From contig JADNRV010000053.1 of assembly GCA_015499995.1 (NCBI GenBank), forward strand, positions 186,001 through 250,000: 64,000 nt of DNA, in the 5' to 3' direction. Below the pieces are notes generated by a model, which saw only the letters and a program-made list of their open reading frames with translations, searched no databases and was not told the origin of the DNA. This DNA is from Flammula alnicola. Its lineage: Eukaryota; Basidiomycota; Agaricomycetes; Agaricales; Strophariaceae. This document shows positions 44,362 to 56,205 of this stretch, piece by piece; the first letter of the stretch is position 1; the number at the start of each line of letters is the position of its first letter. The position numbers and the translations under genes are program-made.

Positions 44362-45054
44362 CAGACCTAGACCTTTGAGTTTCTGGCAGCCTGAGACCCA
44401 TCTGAACCTCGGGACATCATTCAGTATGTCCACCAGATAAAGCGTTCACGAGATAACGCACCGTATTAGCGGACGCCCCATTGCGACTCAGTGCACTCTT
44501 CTAAATATCAAAAACATGACGTCCTAAACTTGAATACGACATGCTAAAAATATGAAGACAAATTATCTCTTACTGATGGCGAGCCCCATTCGGCCCCTTG
44601 CCAATTTATCCTTTAGAGCTCGCTCTCACAATGACTGATTTCAATCATGACGACGTCTTAAGCTTCTCTGGGGGTGTGAGGATGAGTTCCGATGAGGTCA
44701 CATTTAACGACACCATCCAAACTTTAAAAACACGTCCCAGATGGTCAACGTTATCCGTTTCAGCGATTTATATGACCTCATCGATGAGTGGGCATCTGGG
44801 ACAATTGCTCGTCCAATGTTGGTTGTTGTGATAGATCTATCATCTGCCAGTGCGACGCGGTATCGTCACTATCAAGCACAGATACCTCTAAAACAAGGGA
44901 CCCTCGCAGCTCGAGTCCTCGACGATCATTTGCATTCAATAAACTGCTGGGAGCGTCCAAGTCCTGCTCTACATACGCATTCTAACATGTACGCTATAAG
45001 TCCCGTAGGATTCAGCAACGAACTCCAGCGACCGATCCCGTCGAAGCTTGTACT
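44362..45054. other. Spacer between the two direct repeats
   Basis: Contains a plus frame at 44741-45112 (MVNVIRFSDLYDLIDEWASG...) with some coding look, running into the second repeat. No family recognised. It may be a relic of a mobile element bounded by the repeats. Confidence 0.3.
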
Positions 45055-45248
45055 GTCATTCAGACGTCACTTTGCAGGTCAATTTACCATGTCCACTGGC
45101 CAGATATCATAGCTTTGACCGTTCACCTCATGCTTGTTGTCGTTAACGTGATGGGCTTATTGGTATGTATGTACCATATCCATGTTGACATGGACGCAAA
45201 TTATTCTTAGATGAAATGCAGTCGATGAGGTTATTTTACACCAGGGCT
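45055..45248 (+). repeat. Dispersed direct repeat, copy 2
   Basis: Partner of 44161-44361, with several small deletions. Both copies begin GTCATTCAGACGTCACTT and end near CCAGGGCT. Confidence 0.75.
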
Positions 45249-45323
45249 CACTGTGTACCCAAAAACTCCTGGATATAAGTCTCATTCATCACGTATAAAT
45301 TACCCACTTAACCAGGAATTAAT

Positions 45324-45618
45324 TACAGCTAAATGCGAAAACGTAGACAGGTTCTTGAATTTCGCTGCTGCGCCCGTGTTTTGGTTGTAAACAACCATTT
45401 TTGGCATGGAGCGCCAAGGCACATGACGAAAGCCTCGTTCTCTACACCACAACGCTCCAAATACCGTCGTGCAGTGGGGCGGTAGCTCCACGTTGCCCCG
45501 ACGAAGTGACCCGAAAAGGTCGCTGCTCGGCGCGCTTTCCTAAAAGCGGTTGTTTGTTGCAAACATTGGCGCACCACGGAAAAGTGGGGCCCTGTCTACG
45601 TTTTCGCATTTAGCTGTA
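45324..45618. mobile_element. MITE with perfect TIRs, Tc1/mariner-like
   Basis: The arms ATTACAGCTAAATGCGAAAA... (45322-45351) and the exact inverse (45591-45620) match over 30 bp. Read as TA + CAGCTAAATGCG at both ends, it has the TA target duplication of Tc1/mariner elements, with a body of 291 bp. The inside is non-coding. Perfect arms suggest recent mobility. Confidence 0.85.
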
Positions 45619-45923
45619 ATGTAGCAGGATCCCTCTTCATGCAACAGGAAATATGGAAGTTAATAATGGAACCCAGGCTAAACCAGGGAGTTGGTACCTG
45701 CGAAATTTCCAATCTCCTGATTTTGTGCGAGGGAAGTATAGCAGGAAATGACTTCTGGTCCATCCCTTAATTAACACAAGTTCGTGAGGCAATAGGTAAG
45801 CCTGGCGCGCCAGGCCCTCACCACACATTGATATTTCCTTATCTTATCGTACTGTCATCACGTGACCGCGCTATCGGACTGTAGTGGAAGTTTAGCCATA
45901 CACCTGTTACGGTTGCTATACCG

Positions 45924-46566
45924 TGAGAGTCCCCAAAGTTGCATATTTTGACACTCCGCCTGATCGCCGCACCTCGGCAGATAACGTGACCTTACGCATT
46001 TGCACGTTGTTGATTCTGATTCAACGAAATCTCATCGAGGTCAATCATCTTCATCTCTTTCAATCCTCCCTCTTTCTGAGCAAGTTGTGAACCTCATAGC
46101 TCATGTCTCCTTTTTCAGGAGCATGTTTGAGTAATCCAGAAGGTTTGCAACTTGCACGCGAGCTCTTACACCCTCAAATTCCTCACGATGTACGTGACTA
46201 TGTATGTACTGGAAGGTATCTGCAAAGCAATCGACGTAACGATGGAGGTGGATAGGGATCAGGTAGGAATGGAGAGGACTGAAGAAAAGGGATATTAAGA
46301 TGAGGAACATAATGAAAGCTGTCTAGCTGGCATTTTTGGGTGGTCTTTGGTGGAAATTCGGGCCTGTATAATTCTCTGGTTCAGTCTGAAATTTGAATAC
46401 ATTTGTCTATATTGTAGGATGTATGAAAAGTACTATCACCGACCAGGTGCCGGAATGTGCTACGATTATCCCCCCGACGCGGTAATATTATCTTCGATTA
46501 GTTGGGTAAGCGGCATGCGAGCGGCCATCAATCGGAGTATGGAAAATAGGAACTTTAGGGACCTCA
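45924..46566. mobile_element. Nested TIR element inside the left arm
   Basis: The ends TGAGAGTCCCCAAAGTT and the inverse of AACTTTAGGGACCTCA match at 14 of 16 positions. It interrupts the arm sequence CCGTGACACACCGG, which is uninterrupted in the right arm at 47665-47680. About 640 bp, non-coding. The exact target duplication is unclear (2-3 bp). Confidence 0.7.
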
Positions 46567-47218
46567 CACACCGGTGGTTCCAACATTAAAAGCCCCTTTT
46601 GATGTGTATCAAGTACGTTATCAAGGATTTTAAGTGTAGGAAATTCTACAATCTTATTTCGTATTTAAAATGTCGGATAACGTACAAGAAATTATTCTAT
46701 TTTAAATACTCAACACCATGTAGGGATATCTTAGATTTAAAATCTTTGATTACATTGAAAGGTGCTTTATACGAAGTCAAGTATTTTAAGACTAGGATAA
46801 CAATCGGGAATATCTTAAATTTTAAGTATTAAAAATTCCGATACGTTGCTTTATATAATGAATATGTGACAACGTCTTAGAAGTCTTTATACTTCAAATA
46901 TTAAGTAACATTTTAAAAAATCTTACACGGTATCCAGCATTTAAAGTATAAAAAAATCCTCAATTAATTGCCCACTCATTGCCCACTCATTACCTGCCTA
47001 GCGCCCGTTATGCGTGCGACGGCTCGCCGTCCCGCTGAAATTAGTGGGCGGATTCAAGTTTCTTAGTTAGTAAGCCGCATCTCCTGAATAAGTACGAGGG
47101 AAACTTGCTCACTTGGTCTGTAGGATTAAATATTAAATTATCAAGGATTCTCAAGGCTGGGTTGTGCACGTCCGCTTTTTCACCGGGCATGCATTATGTG
47201 CCCAGAAAGTCAGCGACA

Positions 47219-47273
47219 AGTGGGCAATGAGTGGGCAATGAGTGGGCAATGAGTGGGCAATGAGTGGGCGATT
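47219..47273. repeat. 11-bp minisatellite, about 4.7 copies
   Basis: AGTGGGCAATG is repeated from 47219, with the last copy changed to AGTGGGCGATT. Two inverted copies occur at 46969-46995. They occupy matching positions in the two arms of the surrounding element. Confidence 0.9.
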
Positions 47274-47697
47274 AATCGAGGATTTTTTTCTACTTGAAAT
47301 CTTGAATAACATCTTTGATAATTTTAAATGTTCTTTTATATTTTAAATATGTGTAAATTTTAGATTGTGCTCAATATTTAAAACGGTAACCACGCTATTG
47401 GATTTATTTTTATTTTAAGTACTAAAAGTATTTCTTGCTAAATTAAAATTTTAAATATGGTGGAACGTTTTAAATAAATTTTGAGTTAAAATATTTGTTA
47501 CCGTGGAAAGGAGCTTTATATCTTATTCAAGATTTAAAATACGAGAATCTTTAAGACTTAATAAAAGATTTTAAATGCTGAAATATTCAATATGGTAACT
47601 AATACTTAAAATCTTTGACAACGTACTTGATACACGTCAAAAGGAGCTTTTAATGTTGGAACCGCCGGTGTGTCACGGTATGGCAACCGTAACAGGT

Positions 47698-48581
47698 TCC
47701 AGGCGTTATATCCGTGAACGTCAGCTTGCTACTTCAACAACGGATCATGTGACGACTGGCTGGCGAGGCTAGTGGAAGTTAAAGTTTTCCTTCTTCAAGT
47801 TCTTGTTTCCTTACGCTACCGTACACCGCTCAGCGCTCATATCCCATCTTGTTCATGACAATACACACCGTGGTCCAATAAAGCTATGTGACCACCCCAG
47901 TGATCCCTATAGACGACGGGCTTCCACAATGATGCTGTGTCACCGAGGCGGGGTGCCCACTGCCCAAAGGCTGAGCCTAGTATCCTTTACAGTTTCCTGT
48001 CACTCCCAGTTGAAACTTGACAGTCACTGCAGCAGTCCAACTTCCCAGTTCACGAGCATGGCCATTGTACTCGTAAATGGTCGGCAGAATCCGATTGCCA
48101 TTGGAAACTAATAGAACATAGACAAGGAAATTAGGCCGACAATCACATTCCTCCACGCTCCATGGACCACCACGCCTCTGTACGCTTTCATCAATCCTCG
48201 TTTGCTTCAGATGCAAGGCGTATCTTAATTAAAACTTCATGGTGACGTTTTTCTTACAAATCTCGAAATTTTTCAAACCGTTACACTGATTTATTGTATG
48301 CCTTTCATGCAAGTCAAGTGACTTGTGAGCAGAGTTCTTCAATGAGTGGGCAGTGCTAAAATGAGATTAGTACCATGCTGGTACAATTATTTAGCCCCTC
48401 TGGAGGCTGCGATGGAGGCGGTGCGCGTCCTTTGTATTTAAGCTGGTACGCGTGTCGATATCGCTCTCTTTCCCCAACTACATTTGGCCTCCCTTCCCTC
48501 GACTACAATGTCTTCTCCGACTCACCAAGTCCGACAACATTCAAAGCACCGAAAGAAGCCGCCCCTTCCATCTATCGAACA
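47698..48581. other. Intergenic with a likely promoter near its end
   Basis: No gene is supported in most of it. TATTTAAG at 48435-48442 is a good TATA-like box upstream of the coding-like exons that follow, and pyrimidine-rich sequence lies at the expected initiation distance. Confidence 0.35.
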
Positions 48582-49042
48582 ATGCGGGAGATTTTAGCAG
48601 CATCTCATGACATTGTCTATGCAGGAGAGGTACTGATAGCTTATCGTCGTTGGTTGCTTTAATTGATATTCTGTCGAACAGGAAGGGGATTGCACCTCCG
48701 AATTGGTTAGACGAGTATCCGAGGTGTCGGAATGGCTCTGGGGAGAGATACTTTTACTTCCCGGGGCCGATCTTCCATCTCTGTATGGTTCGATCTAAAC
48801 CTATAAATCGTTTGTGCATGTTATAGTCTGGCCTTCCGATTCTAAAAATTTCTTTTAGAATACTCTCTGACTTTCGGATTAAGGTGGAATCAAGGATGCT
48901 CACCTCTGACGATATGCATCGTCTTGTACAGCATATAGATGCATTCTTACATGATTTCAGGGCGAGTTATATATTCTGTCCGTGTAAATATAACAGCATT
49001 TTGACCGAGGCCATGTTAGGCAAAGCGCAGTCGTGGTTCTAA
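48582..49042 (+). CDS. Small hypothetical protein, 3 exons
   Basis: Exons 48582-48629, 48682-48782 and 48859-49042 join through consensus introns to give 110 residues. The sequence is regular and helical: MREILAASHDIVYAGE, SELVRRVSEVSEWLWGEIL, MHRLVQHIDAFLHDFRASY, then FCPCKYNSILTEAMLGKAQS. The open frame extends upstream to 48375 without a better ATG, so the start is uncertain. No family recognised. It could be the N-terminal part of a larger broken gene that continues into 49043-50318. Confidence 0.45.
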
Positions 49043-50318
49043 TGTTATCCACCCAAGTCCTTCCGAATCGCGTGAGCCTACCTTTTCTTTTCCCTGGGCA
49101 CCGACATGTAATTCAAGAAATTGCAGACTTTTTCCAATACGCTCACGACCTTCAGGTCTCCGGAGGTCAATTCAACATCATACACAATCCAGTTGATACC
49201 GAAGCTCGCGCGCAAACTGTGCGGATATCTATCTTCAAAACCCTGACGAAATTATCACTGATATGCTTATGCTTGATCTACCCCACAGGACAAGATCCAC
49301 CGCGATGTTCGACATGTAAAGATCATGGTAATCATTTTATTTGGGTCAGCGGAGCACAAGTGTTTGTAAAATATATTTGACGTTCAAATATACTCTCCCT
49401 TCTCTCCCCCTCTCCCCTCCCCTCCCCGAGTCCTCCCTCCTTTGGTGCTTGTGCTCCGCGGTACTGCGATAGGAGCCATCAAGATAGCACGCGACTTGGC
49501 GGCACCTGGCTGCCTTATTTGGCTTGGGGCATCCCTTCGTAATGTTTTCTCTGCGCTCCCTCTCCTTATTAACTTGAACTTATTTATCATTGTTTGCCCC
49601 GGAAGCCTGACGGAGGAGAGCCTGTCGGCATTGGAGGACTCAGAGTCTGTTGAGAGCTCCGTAAAGGATGAACACAAGCTTGAGGTGAGTACTATATTAA
49701 TTCTTTAATTCAACGTCAATTTCGTACATCTAAATCTGTAGTTACCCCTCGACGAGCAATCGGCCGCCTACGAGGCGGACAACTTTCACCAACTGTTTTC
49801 CTCACCATCTGTTTATTTCGGATCCCTACTACCGACATCGCCCATTTCCCAAACCCTTTTTTTCTCCCTATTTATCCAGTCGTGGATGCTGCCAGAGGTA
49901 ACCTCTGGACGCGCTACAAGTGCCCGATGAATTTGTGGACTCGTGGCTCGATGAGCGTGGACTCCACAGGCTCTGTTGTATGCTCTCGCCGCATCAGATG
50001 GGATCGCAAGAAGACACGATGCGCATTTGGCTCTGTCAGCTACAAGAGGATTATGTGAAGCTCGTTGATCGAAAGGTATGTCTTACTGGTTTTTACCATT
50101 ATGCCTAGACTAATTACTGTTCGTCCATCCAAGCAGGCTATGGCTTTATCAGAGACCGAGTCTGAGCCTGAGTCCGAGTCCCAACCGCTGGTCGCAACCT
50201 TGTCTCCACCTCCAGCAGTTCCACCGTCTCGTCCCGCGGCACCCAATGTCGCCCTTGCCACCGCAGCATTGCCATCTCCACCTTCAGCCTCGTCGGACGC
50301 GTCGTCGTTGCGCAAATG
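49043..50318 (+). pseudogene. Gene fragments, unresolved
   Basis: Several coding-like pieces lie on the plus strand. 49110-49200 reads ADFFQYAHDLQVSGGQFNII, resembling the short motif that opens many Agaricomycete NACHT NTPases. 49442-49684 and 49741-49900 are joined by a clean GTGAGT intron. 49920-50074 reads PDEFVDSWLDERGLHRLCC. 50137-50318 is a Ser/Pro tail ending SASSDASSLRK, after another clean intron. The frames of the middle pieces do not join, so the gene appears decayed or my splice sites are incomplete. Confidence 0.35.
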
Positions 50319-51146
50319 AAGCCAGGCTATTAAACGAGGAAAATAAGAATAAGTTCGGGTCGAGAAGAAATTTTGTGAACAGGGAAAGGACGCACACGTA
50401 ATCATCCTTGGATCGATCGCGAAATCGCGAATGAGTGTGCCCAACAATTCGCGCAGACTAAGAGCATCACCTGTGGCTGATGGGAGCCACATCAGTCTCA
50501 GTCTCAGAGTCATACAGTACCGACAGCCAAAGTCAACAAATTTAGTCACCTATTTTTCTCTGTGGCTTGAATCGAAAATAGACCATTGGAGCTTGTGATT
50601 GACACCAGAAGGAAGCCATTTGCAGGAGCTGATCTCGCTCAAATCGCTATGTTTGTTTGAGTTGGAAAATCTGGCCACCCCATGAAAACATTACGGAACT
50701 ATCCCTTCGCCTTGACCTTCATTCAGTAGATAAAATATCGATCTTTGAAGGAATTGCGCCCTGGAATAAAATTCGAGTTCATGTCGTCATTGCTTCAGTG
50801 CCATGTTGGATGCGCGAAGACTCGGAGAAAGTTGAAAATACCTAATGAGCGCTATTCAAAAGTGCAGGCATTCACCTCGTCTGAAATAACTCCATTTATG
50901 TGACTCTTAACGGAACGACGTAGGATAGACCGAAAGGATACTTTCCTTTACCTCGGCCAGGCAGCTTCAAGTTGAAGCCTGAGCTTAAATCTTTAAACTC
51001 GAACCGAGAATAAGTAATATGCAACAACTAACGAAAATATTGCATTGACGCTAAGTAATTAGGTATGATGCAGTAGAAATACCAGTAAAACAGATCTAGG
51101 ATCCAGTAAGTAGACATTAAGTATAAGCATGATAGATGGTGTGCTC
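50319..51146. other. Intergenic
   Basis: Only short ORFs (a 62-codon frame at 50657 is the longest). No repeat or RNA gene recognised. Confidence 0.4.
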
Positions 51147-52330
51147 TCATAAATCGAAATGATGATGCAGGTGCCTCGACACCTGTTCTCTCTTCGCCGA
51201 CACTGCCTGCAGCGCCAGCGCCTTGCATGGTGGCGTCAAACATCCTTCTAGGAGTATGTCGTCCCTCAGAGACCGCTCCATGAACACCAACCGCCCGAGG
51301 ACGTCCACCTCGGGCAAAGGACAGGGTCTCCCCAGCATCGTAGTCCACCGTATCTTCCATACCCGCACACACTGAAGGTGCGAAGTACACTCCGTCGCCG
51401 CCTCAAATTCCGGTGGGTGCTCTTGTAGTTGTCTCCAATACGTGCGGAGGGAGTAGTACCCCGCCAGTATGTGAGTCCTTTGCTTGGAATTAAGCCCGCC
51501 ACTCTCATCGAGACCGGGCCCGCTCCGCATTCGTGGCTCGGCCATCATTAAATACACATAGTACGTGTGACCCAGGAGGTCTCGCATGCCATACATATCG
51601 GCGAGAAGCATCCCCGCTAAGGGGCGTAGCTCGCCCCAGTACATCCGCGTGACCCACTTCGACTGGATAGAGGAGCACAGCTCCGCGCTGCGGTACCCAA
51701 TCGCGAGCTTTAGCGTGCGGACGTAGACATAATTCGATGCGGTGCGAAGTGGTGTCCTGTGCGATGTGACGGTGGCTTTGAAGGCGGGGAGAAACCACCG
51801 TGCTAGGTCTCGTAGGCCATACCGGAGAGACAGCTCGCCGATGGTTAGTAGGTGGTCCAATGTCAATGCATGCACATCGAGGGAAGGACTGACGTACGGT
51901 GAAATAAAGGTTGAGCGATGGGTATGGGCCGGGTTAGTCGACGTGGGGGCTTACTAGGCGTTATATGCAGTCAATATTTGTTTGAACTGATCATTGGTAT
52001 GGCCAACAAGACGGATGGGCGCTTCGGGTTTTGATCCTAGCCCAGAGGAGAACTTTACGAACTCCTGGATTTCTAGTGGCATCTGCTGAAAGAAACCTTC
52101 CGGCACCTGGACATAAATTAGCAATAACTCTAACGATTTAGCCCGAGAGTATTGACCTTGAAAAGGGTATCGTCAACCAGTACGAACCGCAGCGCCCTCC
52201 TCTCATCCTTCTGCTGAACAGGCTTTTGGTGGCGTTGTGGAAAGGAATACAAAGGGAAAGACACCGCGTCCCCCTTTGGCGAGCACATTGGTCGGTTGTA
52301 TCGTAGCTGGTGCTTGCATGTCATAGCCAT
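51147..52330 (-). CDS. BTB/POZ-domain protein
   Basis: Three exons (52157-52330, 51955-52106, 51147-51888) give 355 residues. The BTB core is at ~45-110 (RRALRFVLVDDTLFK, VPEGFFQQMPLEIQEFV, EAPIRLVGHTNDQFKQILTAY). A helical C-terminal region follows (LTLDHLLTIGELSLRYGLRD; ASNYVYVRTLKLAIGYRSAE), as is usual in the expanded Agaricomycete BTB family. Such proteins often act as CUL3 adaptors or transcription co-factors; the role here is unknown. The first exon is polar and unremarkable. Confidence 0.85.
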
Positions 52331-53060
52331 CGTGAGCAAGACGCGTCAACGCGTCCGTGTGTACTAGAAGCGAAATGTGGGAGGTCAAAAAGTGAAACAG
52401 AGTCATTGAGGGAGAGACTCACATATATACGCCAGGGCCACAAAGGTATGCAGTGACTTCAAACGAAGACAAAAGACCCGTATTTCTCGATCAGGTTGGC
52501 GGTGCTTTATCGAGCGTGGCCCTTGCAGCTTCCAGTCCAGTCACTGTATACGTTTATCCGTGCTCACAGGATTGGGCTAGCCTAAAAAGCAAACATCGGT
52601 AGAAGGAAATGACTAGAAGGGGCTCCCCTTGCGGTTCCGAGACCCTTGATGATGGAAAGAGAAGTTAAAAAGTAAACCAGGCGGTCATCGTCCAATTGTT
52701 TTGCGTGTGTTTGATGATTGTGTGGGCTGTCGTTATTGGCAGGAGAGACAATGGTTTGAATTAGGATAGACGATAACAGGTTCCATCCAATTGATATCTT
52801 CTTTAATTGTGGGGTTTCTGATGTTGTTCTGATGTTCGGAAACTCTCTCTTCCTTGCGAAGGCTTTTTGTTCTTCGTCAGCTAGTCCGACTCACTGCTCA
52901 GGGGTTCAAGACAAGACCGCCGGATTACTATTAGCAATTGAAGCCGTTGTCCTTGAGAACAAACAATACATCACGTTGAATTGCAGCTTAGTAATAGCTT
53001 TCAAACTCTTCCAGCAACCTAAGCCTTCAACCTCAAGTTCCTGGTCCTGTTTCAAAGTCT
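52331..53060. other. Divergent intergenic region
   Basis: Lies between the BTB gene (minus) and an F-box-like gene (plus). No ORF with coding character; it should contain both promoters. Confidence 0.4.
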
Positions 53061-54484
53061 ATGCGCTCATGTATTCCTCAGGAAATCATCGACCTCATCA
53101 TAGACGAACTTGGTTGCCAAATTCTCGAGAAGAATATTTTTCAAACTCTCGCATTGTGCTCTCTCGTATCGCGCGCATTCCAACGACGCCCCCAGTCGTA
53201 TATTTTCTCGGAGGTCCAACTCGATACGAATTCTAGAATTTCTCATGCAGTGGAGTTTCTCCCTCTTTTAAAATGCAACCCTCGCCTCCGCTCCTACGTA
53301 AAGGTTCTCGAGTTAATCCTCGGTGATCGTCCTCCGGCCCTTACGAGTTCTCAAGCAAACACTATATCCAACATCCTCGATATGTTAGGCAGAAACGAGG
53401 ATGAATACGTTGGAGTAAATACCCTCAAGCTTTTCGGCAGCGGAATAGATTGGCCTCTCATTAGCGAAAATATTCGTTCATCCTTCTGCATTCTCCTTCT
53501 TGGACAACCAGCCGATTCTCCACCCGACTCACGCGGCGTTGGCAGGAGCAGAGGTGGCGTCCAAAAAGTCTACCTATCCCACATTTCATTTCCCCTCGAA
53601 CTCCTTTCGTTATGTCCTTCCCTAGATGAACTGGAGCTTGACGAATGTCACAAAACTGAAGGACCGGACTCGACTTTTCAACAATCGTCAACCATACATT
53701 TCAGTGTTGACCCTATGCCACGTCCTCGAGTGAAATTATTCCGCTTGAAGACTGGTGATATATTCCTTTTTTTGCAAGCACTCGAAGCAGATGACACTAT
53801 CCGAATTCTATCGGAAATCAAGAATTTATATATTATCCATACTGAGCAAAGCTATCCCCCAGAGGATATGCAGTATCTCGCGAAATTTATTTCCAGGAAT
53901 GCCAATCATTTGGAATCAATATCTCTGTGAGGAATATGTTTCTTTTCTTTTTACTATGCGCTGAAATCCTGAACATGTTCTATAGTAATGACGATTTAAC
54001 GGATTCCCTTTATGATGAATTGGTCTCTGTTCTTCCTGGCCCCATCAATCTTACTCTACTTCCTCACCTCCGTTCCTTCTCGATCGCACGTACCGTCATG
54101 ATGCCAGCAGGAAGCACGTTTTCTCCAGTGGCTAATATCCTCAACCTCTTCGACCCCTACCCTCATGATGATGCCCCAATATCTTTGGAGGAAGTCAACC
54201 TATCCATAGATATTGATATCGTTGAAATAGTCGACGCCTTTGATTTTCTTAGTGATCATCATGGTTGGGATCAACTCGATGCCACTCTTACGGGCCCGCG
54301 ATTCAGAGCTCTTAGGGCGGTCGAGCTGAAGATAAGGTTTATGGTTTATGCCTCCTTATCGACAGCAGTTATGTCGAGCTTGGAAGATGTGGCAGAGGAG
54401 TACTTTTGCAGGAAATTTCCGTTACTCTTTTCTTCGGACGTCTATTTTATCCTGGGCCCAGTGACTGTGCATGACTTGACCTAA
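53061..54484 (+). CDS. F-box-like/leucine-rich protein
   Basis: Two exons (53061-53926 and 53986-54484, 59-bp intron) give 454 residues. The N-terminus, IPQEIIDLIIDELG then LALCSLVSRAFQRRPQSYIF, is the short basidiomycete F-box variant. The remainder has the β-strand/leucine rhythm of this family (LRSYVKVLELILGDR, VYLSHISFPLELLSLCPSLD, RVKLFRLKTGDIFLFL, SLEEVNLSIDIDIVEIVDAF). A substrate-adaptor role in an SCF complex is the default inference. The ATG at 53061 sits immediately before the F-box. Confidence 0.85.
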
Positions 54485-55041
54485 CTTGCCGTAGACGATT
54501 TGCCAGTGATGGTTTTCTCTTGTTAGCAGATGTGAAGAGCGAAGCTTAGTGACGGAAGTTCCATCAGTACTCACATCGTTTATGATATTCATGGGTAACC
54601 TACTTGATCCCTGTTATGTTCGTCTTGGAAAGTAAATTGTTCCAATAAAAAGCGTTTCAGATTCTCTTCGTGTCTGCTTTGTTTCTCGGTTAGCAAAGCC
54701 GCTCGGCTAAAGGATTATGACAAGCAAAGTCCACAAAGTATCAAGTATTTCGTTATCGTCAGCGTCTTCTTAGGTCTTCTTCGTCTCTCTCGTACTTACT
54801 CGAGATCCCTGCAAACAAAGAGCTTTCTGACACCGAATGCTTCTGTTTGAACTGCGGATGAGTGAGGAATGGTCACAGTAACATGGAGCAAGAGTCTCAC
54901 TCGTCAAGGTACCATCTTTGACCAACACGCGACGTCGGAGGCGGCCTCGAGGTTCCTCAGCGACCCTTCGTACACGCTGCGAACGTGCGATCAGGCCACG
55001 TTAAATAAAGGTCTGCAACCACCATCAGCACAGTTCGCGAA
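54485..55041. other. Intergenic
   Basis: 3' flank of the F-box-like gene and upstream region of the next gene. No supported feature. Confidence 0.4.
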
Positions 55042-55922
55042 ATGCATATCAAGGCCGTCGCTGGTGGCTCCTCGGCTTCGCAAACGACGACGGAATTCGC
55101 AGGGATGCTGCTACAGCAGGAGGGTGGTCTTGAGTGGTCGGAGAACGTCTTCAAAGCCTCCTGTACGTTTCATCATCTCACTTATCGTCTCTAGAAGCTT
55201 ATGTTAGCATTCCGTAGGGGCATTCATAGTGCATATACTGACCATAGTGTGGACTTGGTTCACACGTCTCGGCCCTTCACTGAGTGAGTCTCACTTATAC
55301 CCATTTCTTTTTCTGTCTCCATCTTGCGAGCTGGAGCTCGTATGCATCGTGTTGTGAACTCTAGGCTTATCTATCTTCGCAATTCCTCCAGCATGGACGT
55401 TTCAGTCCCTCTTCGACGCGTGTTCGTTTGGTACGTGGCAGAACCTATCATTCCCCAATACGCAATTTAATGTTTCTTCTCTAGTTGCAAAACATCCCCA
55501 TCCATTTCATATCATAGGCTGGTCAATATTCTTTGGACCCATAATCATCCTCATACCGTGTCTCTTGCTCCTCGAAATCCTCATTCTCGTCTTGTTCAAC
55601 TTGAGTTTCGTATTCCATGGGATGATTCCAGGCATGTTTATTCATCTACATTCGGTTCGGTTTCCCATGTCTATTCCGTATATCTGTATGTAACCTTGTC
55701 CCGCATATATTGACTTCTCTTGAAACAGGATCGATGGAGGACCGATTTGGCGCTCTCAAAGAGTACTTTGCAGAGTCGCGGGAAACCATTTTCGCCAGTA
55801 TTGAGCACTGGACGGCGGTGTTCAACAAATGGACTACGGATTGCCCCCCTTTACTTGTACTGCGCTTGCTAGCTGGTGCGATGAGCATCTTTATTCTATT
55901 TGGCCTATGGAGTGGCTGGTAG
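55042..55922 (+). CDS. Small multi-pass membrane protein with a GC-AG intron
   Basis: Five exons (55042-55162, 55218-55283, 55365-55430, 55485-55631, 55729-55922) give 197 residues. Hydrophobic segments: AFIVHILTIVWTWF, IIGWSIFFGPIIILIPCLLL with LEILILVLFNLSFVF, and LRLLAGAMSIFILFGLW at the C-terminus. A soluble helical stretch (GSMEDRFGALKEYFAESRE) lies between the last two. Intron 4 has a GC donor (CCAG then GCATGT) and an ordinary AG acceptor; no GT donor nearby keeps the frame. Family not recognised. The open frame just downstream (to 56268) may belong to an alternative 3' end. Confidence 0.6.
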
Positions 55923-56205
55923 TCGCACGTTATACAAGTATTTTCCACCTCTAGATACAGAAGTCACGGATACAAGTCAAATTGCATTATATGATGCGCA
56001 CATCGTTACTCCTGAAAATTTCACGCATCTCTACACCCCCCGGAATCCAGCCCCAAGTGATGTCGACCTTTTACCCACCGACTCTATGGCGCTGGAGGGG
56101 TTGCCGTTGGTTACGGCACCGGACCAAGAAAATGGCAAGGAAGATCGAACTCGACTTGGTGAATCATGTCGCTTATGTAGCCCTCCCAGCACGAAGTGTT
56201 ATCAT

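Larger units (their letters stand above)
45902..47697. mobile_element. AT-rich inverted-repeat element
   Basis: The ends ACCTGTTACGGTTGC (45902) and the inverse of ACCTGTTACGGTTGCCATA (47697) are inverted repeats. After removal of a nested insertion (45924-46566), the arms continue with CACACCGG(T/C)GGTTCCAACA. They then run several hundred bp as a diverged AT-rich inverted repeat full of TTTAAAAT-type words. In the middle, 11-bp AGTGGGCAATG repeats occur in opposite orientation on the two sides. Short ORFs inside are AT-rich artefacts. It encodes no transposase. Confidence 0.75.

Noticed and set aside
46347..46832. AT-rich ORFs (80 and 77 codons)
   Set aside because: They lie inside nested inverted-repeat elements, have biased Lys/Tyr/Ile composition and no splice or family support.
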